DNA of 41,768 bases from Nocardioidaceae bacterium (GTDB lineage: Bacteria > Actinomycetota > Actinomycetes > Propionibacteriales > Nocardioidaceae), in NCBI GenBank assembly GCA_030447585.1, contig JAUJOO010000003.1, positions 220,870-262,637 of the forward strand, read 5' to 3'. A program made the position numbers and the translations under genes. Under the pieces are notes generated by a model, which was given only the letters and a program-made list of their open reading frames with translations, searched no databases and was not told the origin of the DNA. Below, piece after piece: positions 16,648 to 25,140 of this stretch (within the stretch, counting starts at the first letter, position 1; each line of letters starts with the position of its first letter).

Positions 16648-17062
16648 GAGGGTCCCCTATGTGAAAGCGGCAGCGTATGGGCAGAGTTGGTACAGGCTCC
16701 GCATCTACCTCAGCACCGCGGTTCGTTGGGCAGGTGCACCTCTACGAAGTGTCCTTCCCCGAGTGTGTGGTCGAGCAAAGCGGTGCGGGCTTCTACTCAT
16801 CCGACTGCGACGATACCCCCGGAAAGGGAAAGAGAATCCCCATCTAGGCAAAAAATGGAGAAATCGAAGCGCTTCACCAGCCGTAGTTACATCGTCACAA
16901 CGAGATGTAGTGAATCGACTACCGAACGTAGTTTCGAGTGCGACTTGCGCAGGCTTTCCGCGGGCATTGCCAGTTCGTGCTGAGTCAGCCGCTGCAGACG
17001 AGGTCCTGTCCTCCTCGAGAGCCGAGAGTCGTCACCGTGAAACGTCGCCACCAGGACGGTCG
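16648..17062. other. intergenic region upstream of the secreted protein and the lgt-like operon
   Basis: The two flanking genes diverge, so this 415-base stretch must hold at least the minus-strand promoter, which I could not pin down. Imperfect dyads occur near 16886-16910 (TACATCGT...ACGAGATGTA) and 16909-16930. No gene was seen; the open plus-strand frames across it are antisense reading of the secreted protein gene or lack a start signal. Confidence 0.4.
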
Positions 17063-17091
17063 TTGCCAGCGTCGCAAAGCGTCCCTAGGGT
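17063..17091 (+). promoter_or_regulatory. leaderless promoter of the Lgt-like/radical SAM operon
   Basis: TTGCCA (17063-17068, five of six matches to TTGACA), a 17-base spacer, and TAGGGT (17086-17091) form a good sigma-A-type promoter. The -10 box ends eight bases before the A of ATG 17100, so transcription should start at or next to the start codon. This also supports 17100 as the real start. Confidence 0.65.
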
Positions 17092-17099
17092 TGGGCCGC

Positions 17100-17858
17100 A
17101 TGGAAGCCGCCTGGTGGCACGAGGTGTTCGTAGCGCTGGGTGTCGCGGTGGCGGCTGCGGTCTTCTGGCTCGAGGCGCGGCGCAGGGGTCGTGACCGCGA
17201 CGACCGGGTCTGGATCATCGTCGCGGGCGCGCTCGTCGGGGGGGCGGTGATGATGCGCCTCGGCACCTGGCTGCAGCACGTTGACCTGCGCCAGAACGCC
17301 ACGCTGAGCGAGCAGTGGCTGTACGGCAACCGCAGCATCCTCGGCGGGCTGGTGGGTGCCTACCTCGGCGCTCATCTCGCCAAGCGGCTCACCGGCTACC
17401 GCCAGCGGACCGGTGACCTGTTCGCACCCGCCGTCGCGCTCGGCATGGCGGTCGGCCGCATCGGGTGCCTGCTCACCGAGCTCCCGGGGACACCGACGAA
17501 CACCGGCTGGGGGATCACGCTGTCGGCTGAGCAGGCCGCCCGGTTGGACGGTCCGGCAGGCGTTGCTCTGCACCCGTCGTTCGCCTATGAGATCGCCTTC
17601 CACCTGCTGGCGTTCGCCGTGCTGTGGGGGTGGTTGCGCCATCAGCCGATCGCGCCGGGCGAGTCGCTCACGCTCTACCTCGCGGCGTACGCAGTCTTCC
17701 GCTTTCTCGTCGAGTTCGTCCGGGGCAACGAGGTCGTCTTTGCAGGGCTCACCCGTCCTCAGCTGTTCCTCGCCGTCCTGGCGCCGCTCATCCTGGCGCG
17801 GGTCGCGGTCCAGCTGCGGCGAGGTGCGTACGACGTCCGGCGCGTGGAGGTCGCATGA
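17100..17858 (+). CDS. Lgt-like (prolipoprotein diacylglyceryl transferase family) membrane protein
   Basis: 252 residues. Lgt moves diacylglycerol from phosphatidylglycerol to the lipobox cysteine of prolipoproteins. This protein has the family layout of about seven helices, the segment ILGGLVGAYLGAHLAKR, the core GMAVGRIGCLLTE, and the late motif YAVFRFLVEFVRGNEVVFAGLTRPQ. However, the N-G-C-C-Y-G-type stretch that follows GRIGC in true Lgt is replaced by TELPGTPT. It is therefore a paralogue whose acceptor or donor may differ. ATG 17100 sits eight bases behind the promoter; longer readings upstream carry a basic non-membrane stretch and no ribosome binding site. It overlaps the next gene by four bases and heads the operon. 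Confidence 0.85.
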   Translation: MEAAWWHEVFVALGVAVAAAVFWLEARRRGRDRDDRVWIIVAGALVGGAVMMRLGTWLQHVDLRQNATLSEQWLYGNRSILGGLVGAYLGAHLAKRLTGYRQRTGDLFAPAVALGMAVGRIGCLLTELPGTPTNTGWGITLSAEQAARLDGPAGVALHPSFAYEIAFHLLAFAVLWGWLRHQPIAPGESLTLYLAAYAVFRFLVEFVRGNEVVFAGLTRPQLFLAVLAPLILARVAVQLRRGAYDVRRVEVA

Positions 17859-18187
17859 GTGGTCCCGAGTTCCCGCCGCCGCCTCCTGTCGACGAGCCGG
17901 TGGACGGAGCGGCCGCCGAGGGGAAAGGGTCGATGCTTCTCGGAGTGGTCATCGGCCTCGTCGCCACAGTCATCGGATCGTTCTCGCCGTTCATCCCGTC
18001 TTCCTCGGGTTACGGGTTCTTTGCCGGACTCGGTCTGTTGCCCATCGTGCTCGTTGCGGGGATAGGGTTCACCATCAACCGATCCACCCGGCAGATCGGA
18101 GCCGGCGTGCTGCTGGGGTTCGCGGTGGGGCTCGTCGTATCGGCAGGCACCTGTCTGGTGCTGCTGAGCAACGCGGACTTCGGCTGA
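17855..18187 (+). CDS. small two- to three-helix membrane protein
   Basis: 110 residues. ATG 17855 overlaps the upstream stop (ATGA). A Pro/acidic N-terminal tail of about 25 residues (FPPPPPVDEPVDG) precedes hydrophobic helices at about 28-45, 55-70 and 83-105. The C-terminal pair R-Q-I-G-A-G-V-L-L-G-F-A-V-G-L-V-V-S resembles the end of the next small protein, so the two look like diverged paralogues. The function is unknown; the operon position links it to the Lgt-like and radical SAM proteins. Confidence 0.8.
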   Translation: MSGPEFPPPPPVDEPVDGAAAEGKGSMLLGVVIGLVATVIGSFSPFIPSSSGYGFFAGLGLLPIVLVAGIGFTINRSTRQIGAGVLLGFAVGLVVSAGTCLVLLSNADFG

Positions 18188-18220
18188 GCGCTGCAGCTGG
18201 CAGCGAAGGAGAGGAGCACA

Positions 18221-18514
18221 GTGAGTCCAGGGATGTCGCTGCGGGGCGGTGTCCTCGCGTCCTGCCTCCTCGGCCTCGGCGCGTTCTTGGTGACGTACGC
18301 CCTCACGCCGCCACCAGACGTCGAGCCCGGGGGGACGCCTGCACGGATGCTGGATGCATGGCTGTACTTCACCTTCTTCGAAATGCCCGTGGTGCTACTG
18401 GTCGGCATCGTGCTGCTGTGCATCCGGCGGACGCGTCGCCTGGGAGGCGGTGTCCTGATCGGGGCGGCCGTGTCACTCGTGGTCACAACTGGAATATGCA
18501 GTGCGGCCGGCTGA
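18221..18514 (+). CDS. small membrane protein, paralogous to the preceding one
   Basis: 97 residues, GTG start with GAAGGAGAGGAG upstream. Helices lie at about 10-26, 50-66 and 73-92. The last part (RRLGGGVLIGAAVSLVVTTG) lines up with the C-terminus of the protein at 17855-18187, including a cysteine after T-G. An Asp-Ala-Trp-Leu-Tyr-Phe stretch lies before the second helix. No family was recognised. The gap to the radical SAM gene is 24 bases and holds a strong GAGAGGAGGAG ribosome binding site. Confidence 0.8.
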   Translation: MSPGMSLRGGVLASCLLGLGAFLVTYALTPPPDVEPGGTPARMLDAWLYFTFFEMPVVLLVGIVLLCIRRTRRLGGGVLIGAAVSLVVTTGICSAAG

Positions 18515-18538
18515 CCATGGCTAGAGAGGAGGAGTGAG

Positions 18539-20098
18539 ATGACGAGCGGCATGTCGCTGCGCGACTATCGCATTCACCGTTACGTCAACGCGTTCTGTCC
18601 GCACTGCAATGAGGAGCAGCCGGACCGGCCGCTGGAGGACGTGGAGCGGCTGTCGGGGTGGCTGGCTGTCCGGAGCGGGCGCGTCTGGCTCGAACGCGGT
18701 TGCCGAAAGCACGGGCTGGTGCGCACGCTGTACGACGAGTCGGCGGAGATCCTCGAGTACCTGGAGCAGTGGACGGCGCCGACCAAGGCGCATGTGCCAG
18801 ACCTGACGGGCAACTTCGCGCCGGTCCCCGCGGCGTACGCAGACGGCCTGCCGGAGATGCAGACGCAGCACACATGCATCCTGCTCGAGGACATCACCGA
18901 CCACTGCAACCTGCGCTGCCCGACCTGCTTCGCAGCCTCGGCGCCCGCGCTCGAAGCGGTCGCTCCGCTTGCGTCCGTCCTCGCGAGCATCGACGCGCGG
19001 CTGTCGCGGGAGAACGGCCGCATCGATGTGTTGATGCTTTCTGGTGGTGAGCCGACGCTCTATCCGCGGCTCGAGGAGCTCATCGCAGAAGTCGTCGCCC
19101 GGCCTGTCGTGCGGATCCTCGTCAACACCAACGGGTTGCGGCTCGCCCAAGATGACGCGTTGCTGGCGTTGCTGGAGCAGCACCGAGAGCGGGTCGAGGT
19201 CTACCTGCAGTACGACGGCGTGAGCGCGGGGGCGTCGACTCACCACCGGGGCGCCGACATCCGCAGGTTCAAGGACAGGGCGATCGAGCGGCTCTCGTCG
19301 GCCGGGATCTTCACCACGCTCACGATGACGGCAGCACTCGGGGTCAACGACGACGAGATCGGGTTCGTCATCAAGCGGGCCCTGGACACGCCGTACGTCG
19401 GCGGGGCCACGATCCAACCGGTGTTCGGATCGGGCCGCTCCGCGGGGGTCAACCCGATGGACCGGCTGACTCACACGGGCGTGTTGGCGCGACTGCAGGA
19501 GCAGACGGCCGGTGTCGTGTCGTGGCGGGACCTGACGGCGCTGCCGTGCTCGCACCCGCACTGCTGTTCCGTCGGCTACCTGCTGCGCGACGACTCCGGA
19601 AGCTGGCGGTCGCTGACATCCCTGGTCGGCCACGACAGGCTCAAACAGTGGCTGGACCTCGAGCCGGACACACTGGCCAACCGGTTCGCGGATCAGGAGA
19701 TCCCGGCGAGGATGCGCACCATCGTCAAGGACTCGCTGCTGGACCTGCTGAGCGAGCAGTCGTCGCTGTCGCATCCGAACATGAGCACCATCTGGCGCGA
19801 CATCTGCGAGAACTGCGATCTGGGGATCGCCACCTTGACGCGGTTGGCCGCTGCTCAGCTGCCCGGACGCCAGCACCGGTTTCGCTCCATGCTCGGGGAG
19901 CGGGTCAAACGGATCACGGTGAAGCCCTTCATGGACATGCACACGATGATCGAGGAACGGCTGACCCAGTGCTGCGTGCACGTGGGGACCGTCAACGCGG
20001 AGTCTGGCGCCGACCAGTGTGCGCCGTTCTGCGCCGTCCAGGCGTGGGCACCGCTCGGCCGGATGCGGCTGTCGACTGCTCGAGGGGGCGAAGTATGA
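18539..20098 (+). CDS. radical SAM protein of the MJ0619/tetraether synthase (Tes)-like family
   Basis: 519 residues. N-terminal zinc-ribbon-like cysteines occur (C20-P-H-C23 and C55-R-K-H58). The radical SAM cluster motif C123-x3-C127-x2-C130 (HCNLRCPTC) is followed by SGGEPT (168-173) and QYDGV. A second Cys group, LPCSHPHCC (C337, C342, C343), then ICENC (C423, C426) and the C-terminal CCVHVGT...QCAPFC (C478, C479, C494, C498) match the layout of MJ0619 and Tes. Tes joins archaeal lipid tails by C-C bonds; MJ0619 was also studied as a methylase. That suggests chemistry at unactivated carbons, with two or more Fe-S clusters. Its Lgt-like neighbour and three small membrane proteins make a membrane lipid or lipid-linked substrate likely (inference). 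ATG 18539 follows a strong ribosome binding site. Confidence 0.85.
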   Translation: MTSGMSLRDYRIHRYVNAFCPHCNEEQPDRPLEDVERLSGWLAVRSGRVWLERGCRKHGLVRTLYDESAEILEYLEQWTAPTKAHVPDLTGNFAPVPAAYADGLPEMQTQHTCILLEDITDHCNLRCPTCFAASAPALEAVAPLASVLASIDARLSRENGRIDVLMLSGGEPTLYPRLEELIAEVVARPVVRILVNTNGLRLAQDDALLALLEQHRERVEVYLQYDGVSAGASTHHRGADIRRFKDRAIERLSSAGIFTTLTMTAALGVNDDEIGFVIKRALDTPYVGGATIQPVFGSGRSAGVNPMDRLTHTGVLARLQEQTAGVVSWRDLTALPCSHPHCCSVGYLLRDDSGSWRSLTSLVGHDRLKQWLDLEPDTLANRFADQEIPARMRTIVKDSLLDLLSEQSSLSHPNMSTIWRDICENCDLGIATLTRLAAAQLPGRQHRFRSMLGERVKRITVKPFMDMHTMIEERLTQCCVHVGTVNAESGADQCAPFCAVQAWAPLGRMRLSTARGGEV

Positions 20099-20388
20099 CG
20101 ACGGCTCGCTCCGACACGCCTCCCGACGTCGGCCGCACCCATCACGACCGGGCGGCATACGACCCGCTGCGTCTCTGCATCTTCGCGACGATCGCGGCAT
20201 TGGGGTGGCTGCTCGGCCCGGTCGCGCTGCTCGGCTTCGCTGTGCTGGGTCTGGTCGGATACGTCCGGGCCCGAAGGGCGGGGCTCCTCACGTCGAAGTG
20301 CTTGCTGCGCGACACCCGGTTGGTGATCGCGTATCTGGCGCTCCTCGCGGTCGCGGGGGCGTGGGGCGTCGTGGAGCTGCTCGTCTGA
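20095..20388 (+). CDS. small membrane protein ending the radical SAM operon
   Basis: 97 residues. ATG 20095 overlaps the radical SAM stop (ATGA), a sign of translational coupling. A polar N-terminus of about 25 residues is followed by hydrophobic segments at about 28-55 and 75-96 around a basic loop (RARRAGLLTSK). No known family was recognised. It converges on the methyltransferase gene with a 13-base gap and no visible terminator. Confidence 0.8.
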   Translation: MTTARSDTPPDVGRTHHDRAAYDPLRLCIFATIAALGWLLGPVALLGFAVLGLVGYVRARRAGLLTSKCLLRDTRLVIAYLALLAVAGAWGVVELLV

Positions 20389-20401
20389 CGGTTGCGCATG
20401 C

Positions 20402-21220
20402 TCAGGAGCGCTGACGCAATGCCTCATAGATGGCGACGGCGGCGGAGGCGGCCACGTTGAGTGAGTTGACGTGCCCGAACATCGGAAGCCTTGCCGTGTC
20501 ATCGGCGGCGGCGACCCACTCCTCGCTGACCCCCTCGTGCTCTGCACCGACAACGATGGCTGTCGCAACCGTCAGGTCGACGTCGGTGATGAGCTGGTCG
20601 CCATCCGGCGTGGCCACGACCGTTCGCACCTTTCGCGAGCGGAGCCAGTCGCGGACCACTGGCGACTCTGCTGCGGCGACAGGCACAGCGAAGACGGTTC
20701 CCTTGCTGGCCCGTACGACGTTGGGGTTCCCCCAGTCGGCGGCCGGGTCGGCGGCGATGACAGCGTCGACGCCGGCAGCCTCGGCTGTGCGGAGCATCGC
20801 TCCGAGGTTGCCAGGCTTCTCGACCCCTTCGCAGACGAGCACAAGCGACGGCTCGGACAGCGTCAGGTCGACCAGCGGACGCGAGGGATCCGGAACGACC
20901 GCGAGCCACCCGTCCGGACTCTGGCGGTAGGAAGCCTTTGCGAAGGCCGCAGCTGCGAGCTGAACGACCTCGGAGCCTCTCGAGGCCGCCTCGTCGGCCA
21001 GCGCGAGCCTACTCTGGTCGGCCACGAGCTCCGGGCAGACGAACAGGTTGAGAGGCAAGACGCCGGCGGTCAGAGCGAGTCGAAGCTCGTCGTAGCCCTC
21101 GAGGAGGGTGACCCGGCGCATGTCGCGGGTACGTCGCTTCCGCAGGCTGACGAGCTCCTTGACCCTCGGGTTGGTGGGGCTCGTGATCGCGGCAGCCGGT
21201 CGCTCGCCGTACGGGCTCAT
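20402..21220 (-). CDS. TrmH/SpoU family RNA 2'-O-methyltransferase
   Basis: 272 residues. SPOUT-fold enzymes of this family methylate ribose 2'-OH in rRNA or tRNA. All three SpoU motifs are present: NLGAMLRTAEAAGVDAVI, VGAEHEGVSEEW, and LPMFGHVNSLNVAASAAVAI near the C-terminus, plus an N-terminal substrate domain. I chose ATG 21220 (MSPYGERPAAAITSP) because the frame further upstream is the decayed tail of the neighbouring P-loop gene. The exact RNA target is unknown. Housekeeping; it is separated from the pseudogene by 80 bases. Confidence 0.9.
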   Translation of the reverse strand: MSPYGERPAAAITSPTNPRVKELVSLRKRRTRDMRRVTLLEGYDELRLALTAGVLPLNLFVCPELVADQSRLALADEAASRGSEVVQLAAAAFAKASYRQSPDGWLAVVPDPSRPLVDLTLSEPSLVLVCEGVEKPGNLGAMLRTAEAAGVDAVIAADPAADWGNPNVVRASKGTVFAVPVAAAESPVVRDWLRSRKVRTVVATPDGDQLITDVDLTVATAIVVGAEHEGVSEEWVAAADDTARLPMFGHVNSLNVAASAAVAIYEALRQRS

Positions 21221-21300
21221 GACGAAACTATCGCGCACGCGTTCCGTGTCGTGGCCGTAACCGGACCGGCCGGTCGTGCCTTGGGTTAGCCGGCTCGGCC

Positions 21301-21774
21301 TCAGGCGGCGGCCGGTAGTCGGCGGGTGCCGGTGTGGTCGACGATGAAGTAGCGGCCGTGGGGTGCCACCTCGGTGAGCGGCTTTCGCGTGTCGATCTCC
21401 GCCGTGGCCCCAGCGCGCAGGAGGCTCGACGGTGGCCACGTCACTTACAATCCGCGTGCGCTCTTCGGCGGTCTTGCCGAAGTCGTTCGTCTCACGGGAG
21501 CCGACCCGCTCGAGGATCACGTCCAGGGGTGCGCTCAGCAGCACGACTGCGTTGAACCGCGAGTAGAACTTCCCTTGGTTCAAGACGGTCCCCTGGATGC
21601 GTCGATCCTGTCTTCGCGCCACAGCGGCTCGGACCCACGCCCGTCGGGCAGCGGGACGTCCTCAATCCACCCGCCGTAGTCGGTGTCGACCACCTGGTGC
21701 CCCCGGCGCCCGAGCTCGGCCAGGACAGCCGACTTCCCCGTGCCGGACATGCCGGTAACCAGGATCGCCACCAC
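21301..21774 (-). pseudogene. P-loop NTPase/kinase-like gene, broken by a deletion and frameshifts
   Basis: The N-terminal part reads MVAILVTGMSGTGKSAVLAE, with a clear Walker A, then VDTDYGGWIEDV up to WREDRIDA near 21600. After that the frame fails. Homologous sequence resumes in another frame with GTVLNQGKFYSRFNAVVLLSAPLDV...ETNDFGKTAEERTRIVSD, with roughly 15 codons apparently missing between the parts. A second shift near 21420 leads to the tail RAGATAEIDTRKPL...RRLPAA and the TGA at 21303-21301. The intact family is an actinobacterial AAA/nucleotide-kinase-like ATPase of about 180 residues. Two shifts plus a deletion favour a real pseudogene. Confidence 0.8.
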
Positions 21775-21866
21775 ACGTGCACCGTTACCGCCCGACCTTC
21801 GAACGGCATCGCTGCGGTGGCCGTGGAAGCCTCGGTCCGACTCGCCGGGGGTCCTAGAGTCGGACG

Positions 21867-22460
21867 ATGATGCTGCACCTCGTACGTCACGGCCGGCCGG
21901 CGGTCGACACCGGCAAGCCGGCGCGGACGTGGAGGCTCCACGTCGACGCTCGATACGACGTCAAACGACTGCGGGATTCGGGAGCACTTCCTCCGCGGGC
22001 GGTCTGGTACAGCTCACCGGAGCCGAAGGCGCTCGAAACCGCCGTACTCCTGCACCCGTCTGGAATCGAGGTGCTCGAAGACCTGCGCGAGGCCGAGCGC
22101 GGGCCGGTCTGGCTGGGCGGCGACGAGTTCGTGACCTCGGTACGCCGCTCGTTCGAGACCGAAGACGCGCCCGGTGCCGCGACCTGGGAGCCGCTGGCTG
22201 CGACACGTCGCCGGGTTGTGGTGGCGGCCGGCTCGGCGATCAGGCAGGCTCGGGTCACGAAGCCGGGGCACGACGTGGTGCTCGTCGGCCACGGCACAGC
22301 GTGGACATTGCTGGTCGCCGACCTGACCGGCTCGGCTCCCGACCTCGACTCCTGGGAGCAGATGACCATGCCGGATCACTGCAGCATCGACCTCGAGGCG
22401 GGGAAGGTCGTCTCCCGGTGGGGACAGTGGAGCGAGCGGGCGGTTACGGCGACGCCATAG
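21867..22460 (+). CDS. histidine phosphatase (phosphoglycerate mutase-like) family protein
   Basis: 197 residues. The phosphate-binding LVRHGRP motif is at the N-terminus, YSSPEPKALETA supplies the second Arg/Glu region in modified form, and VLVGHGTAW carries the second catalytic His. The substrate is unknown. TAGAGT lies six bases before the ATG at 21867, so the transcript may be leaderless; an adjacent ATG at 21870 is equally usable. Confidence 0.85.
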   Translation: MMLHLVRHGRPAVDTGKPARTWRLHVDARYDVKRLRDSGALPPRAVWYSSPEPKALETAVLLHPSGIEVLEDLREAERGPVWLGGDEFVTSVRRSFETEDAPGAATWEPLAATRRRVVVAAGSAIRQARVTKPGHDVVLVGHGTAWTLLVADLTGSAPDLDSWEQMTMPDHCSIDLEAGKVVSRWGQWSERAVTATP

Positions 22461-22558
22461 AGCCATCTTGGTGCCACTCCATAGCGCCGTCCCCGCGAAG
22501 CCAAGCGCCGTCGCACGGCCGCTGACCTTGGTGTCACCGTGAGAGACTTTGGACCGCC

Positions 22559-23701
22559 ATGCCGGAGCCGACCGCGACCCCGCCGCTCAAGACGCTGCCA
22601 CTCGTCTTCGAGGAGCCGCGCAAGGCACGGAGACCACCACGCCATCTCGCTGACATGTCGTCGCAGGCGCGCTGCGAGGCTGTCGTGGCCGCCGGCCTTC
22701 CGGCGTACCGGGCCAAGCAGGTGTCCCACCACTACTTCTCCCGGCTCGTCGACGACCCGGCCGAGATGACCGACCTTCCGGCCGACCTGCGCGAGCCGCT
22801 GGCAACCGCGCTGCTCCCCAAGCTGCTGACCCCGATCCACACCCTCGAGGCTGACGGGGGCACCACCCGCAAGACGTTGTGGAAGCTGCACGACGGGGCC
22901 TTGGTCGAGTCGGTCCTGATGCGCTATCCCGGACGGGTCACGATGTGCGTGTCGTCGCAGGCCGGATGCGGCATGGCGTGCCCGTTCTGTGCCACCGGTC
23001 AAGGCGGGCTCCAGCGAAACATGAGCACCGGCGAGATCGTCGAGCAGGTGCTGGCCGGGGCACGGTCGCTGGCGCGTGGTGAGGTGCCTGGTGGGCCGGG
23101 CCGGATCTCGAACGTCGTCTTCATGGGAATGGGCGAGCCGATGGCCAACTACAACGCGGTCATCGCCTCGGTACGCCGGATGACCGACCCCGCACCGGAC
23201 GGCCTGGGCATGTCGGCGCGCGGAATCACCGTCTCGACCGTTGGCCTGGTCCCACGGATGCTCCAGATGGCCGAGGAGCAGATCCCCGTCACGCTGGCGC
23301 TGTCGCTGCATGCGCCCGACGACGAGCTGCGCAACGAGCTGGTTCCGATCAACACGCGCTGGAGCGTCCGAGAGGCGGTCGCGGCCGCGTGGAACTACGC
23401 GAGGGTCACCAAGCGGCGAGTGTCGATCGAGTATGCCCTCATCAAGGACATCAACGACCAGGCCTGGCGAGCCGACCTGCTCGGCGAGCTGCTGACGTCG
23501 TACGGCGACTGGGGATGGGTCCACGCCAACCTCATCCCCCTCAACCCGACACCCGGCTCGAAGTGGACCGCCTCACGGGTCGAGGACGAGCGCGAGTTCG
23601 TACGCCGCCTGGAGGCCAAAGGGGTGCCGACCACCGTTCGCGACACCAGGGGCCGCGAGATCGACGGTGCCTGCGGTCAGCTGGCAGCGACAAGCCTCTG
23701 A
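22559..23701 (+). CDS. rlmN: 23S rRNA (adenine2503-C2)/tRNA (adenine37-C2)-methyltransferase RlmN
   Basis: 380 residues. This radical SAM methyl synthase methylates C2 of A2503 in 23S rRNA and A37 in some tRNAs. The 4Fe-4S motif is C137-x3-C141-x2-C144 (CGMACPFC). [26 protein letters not shown], and [20 protein letters not shown] follow, with the C-terminal resolving Cys in [10 protein letters not shown] (near 372). It normally follows the frr-cdsA group in actinobacteria; here about 7.3 kb of extra genes separate them. Confidence 0.97.
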   Translation: MPEPTATPPLKTLPLVFEEPRKARRPPRHLADMSSQARCEAVVAAGLPAYRAKQVSHHYFSRLVDDPAEMTDLPADLREPLATALLPKLLTPIHTLEADGGTTRKTLWKLHDGALVESVLMRYPGRVTMCVSSQAGCGMACPFCATGQGGLQRNMSTGEIVEQVLAGARSLARGEVPGGPGRISNVVFMGMGEPMANYNAVIASVRRMTDPAPDGLGMSARGITVSTVGLVPRMLQMAEEQIPVTLALSLHAPDDELRNELVPINTRWSVREAVAAAWNYARVTKRRVSIEYALIKDINDQAWRADLLGELLTSYGDWGWVHANLIPLNPTPGSKWTASRVEDEREFVRRLEAKGVPTTVRDTRGREIDGACGQLAATSL

Positions 23702-23714
23702 CCGCCGCGACGAC

Positions 23715-24314
23715 CATGCTCGACTACGACCGTGAGGCGGCGCGCTACGACGAGACCCGCGCGAGGCCAGCAGCGGGCAGAGGCCGCCGCCGAGGCCGTC
23801 TCGCGCCTACTTCCCGACGTCGACCGGGTCGTCATCGACGTGGGAGGCGGCACCGGCATCGTGGCCGAGGCACTGACCCGGCCGCAGCGCCGGGTGCTCG
23901 TCTGCGACACATCGGAGGGCATGTTGCGCCTAGCCTGCCGGCGGCTGCCGGGCCGTGCGGTCTCGAGCCGACGCGGCAAGACTTCCCGTGAGAGATGCTT
24001 CTGCCGACGCGGTGACGATGGTGTGGTTACTTCACCTGTTGGAAGGACAACGGCGGTCCGGGCCAGCTTGGCGGAGGCGGCCCGGGTGCTGCGACTCGGC
24101 GGTCGCTGCCTGACCACCGTCGACAAGAGTGCGGCGCACGCGCGATCTTCGCCGTACGACGTGACCGACGGCCGAGCCGACGTGACCGCAACCGCGGCCG
24201 TAGCAGGTCTGCGATACGTGGGAGGAGACGTTCGTCGGCCACGGACAAGGTCTCGGTGGTGGCGGCAATGAGCAGCCGGTCTACACCATGCTGGCCTTCG
24301 AGAAGCCAACATGA
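23715..24314 (+). pseudogene. class I SAM methyltransferase gene with several frameshifts
   Basis: It starts MLDYDREAARYDETR at 23715. The frame then shifts (near 23760-23775) to QRAEAAAEAVSRLLPDVDRV and VIDVGGGTGIVAEAL, the SAM-binding motif I. Near 23975 the expected segment RLPVRDASADAVTMVWLLHL is in another frame, and after about 24040 the sequence returns with VRASLAEAARVLRLGGR and TTVDKSAAH. The conserved tail TFVGHGQGLGGG...YTMLAFEKPT ends at the TGA at 24312-24314. The order of parts is intact, so at least three small indels explain it. The gene is presumably inactive unless these are sequence errors. Confidence 0.8.
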
Positions 24315-24333
24315 CACAGGCTCTCGCGGCAGC

Positions 24334-25140
24334 ATGGGACTCGGGGGGCTGCCTTTTCCGGCCCTGATAGCCACCGACCTCGACGGCACCTTGCTGCGCA
24401 GCGACGGCACCCTTTCGCCGCGCAGCGTCGCGGCCCTGAGGCGCGCGCAGGACAGGGGCATCGAGGTGGTGGTGGCGACGGCGCGTCCGCCGCGCTGGAT
24501 GCACGACCTCATCGAGGCGGTCGGCGACCACGGGATCGCCATCTGTTCCAACGGCGCCTACGTGTACGACGTCGGCCGGAGACGCGTGCTCGCGGAGCGG
24601 CCGATCGTAGCCGACGTGGTACAGGGGATGGTTTCGGCGCTTCGCCAGGCAATCCCTGGCATCAGCTTCGCCGTCGAGAACGCCGTCGGCTTCGGCCGCG
24701 AGCCGTCGTACGTCGACATGCACAGGTCTCCTCCGGACAGTCCGGTGAAGGACATCGCCGACCTGCTGCAACCGCTGCCGGGCAAGCTGTTGGCCCGGGC
24801 ACCCGAGCTGGACGCGGAGGAGTTCCTGCGGATCGTGACCGACGTCGTGGGGGAGTCGGCCGTGGTGGCGTTCTCCGGCGCGAGCGGGCTGGCCGAGATC
24901 AGCGCTGCCGGTGTCACGAAGGCGGCGGTCCTAGCGGAGTGGGCGGCAGAGCGGGGCGTTCGCGCCGCCCAGGTCTGGGCGTTCGGCGACATGCCCAACG
25001 ACCTGGCCATGCTCGAGTGGGCCGGGACGTCGTTCGGCGTCGCCAACGCTCATGCCGACGTTGAGGCGGTCGTCGACCACGTTGTGCCCAGCAACGACGA
25101 CGACGGAGTCGCTCGCACCATCGAGCTGGCACTCGGCTGA
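24334..25140 (+). CDS. HAD superfamily (Cof-type, subfamily IIB) hydrolase
   Basis: 268 residues. The nucleophile motif is DLDGTLL near residue 15, followed by ATARPPR (motif II region), SNGAYVYD, a cap domain, the Lys of GVTKAAVLAEWA (motif III), and GDMPNDLAML (motif IV). These enzymes dephosphorylate sugar phosphates, flavin or similar metabolites; the substrate cannot be told. ATG 24334 begins 20 bases after the methyltransferase remnant; the ATG at 24256 in the same frame would overlap that gene and add unrelated residues. Confidence 0.9.
   Translation: MGLGGLPFPALIATDLDGTLLRSDGTLSPRSVAALRRAQDRGIEVVVATARPPRWMHDLIEAVGDHGIAICSNGAYVYDVGRRRVLAERPIVADVVQGMVSALRQAIPGISFAVENAVGFGREPSYVDMHRSPPDSPVKDIADLLQPLPGKLLARAPELDAEEFLRIVTDVVGESAVVAFSGASGLAEISAAGVTKAAVLAEWAAERGVRAAQVWAFGDMPNDLAMLEWAGTSFGVANAHADVEAVVDHVVPSNDDDGVARTIELALG

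Noticed and set aside
16938..17099. N-terminal extension of the Lgt-like protein
   Set aside because: The added 54 residues are basic and polar, lack a ribosome binding site, and the promoter lies inside this stretch.
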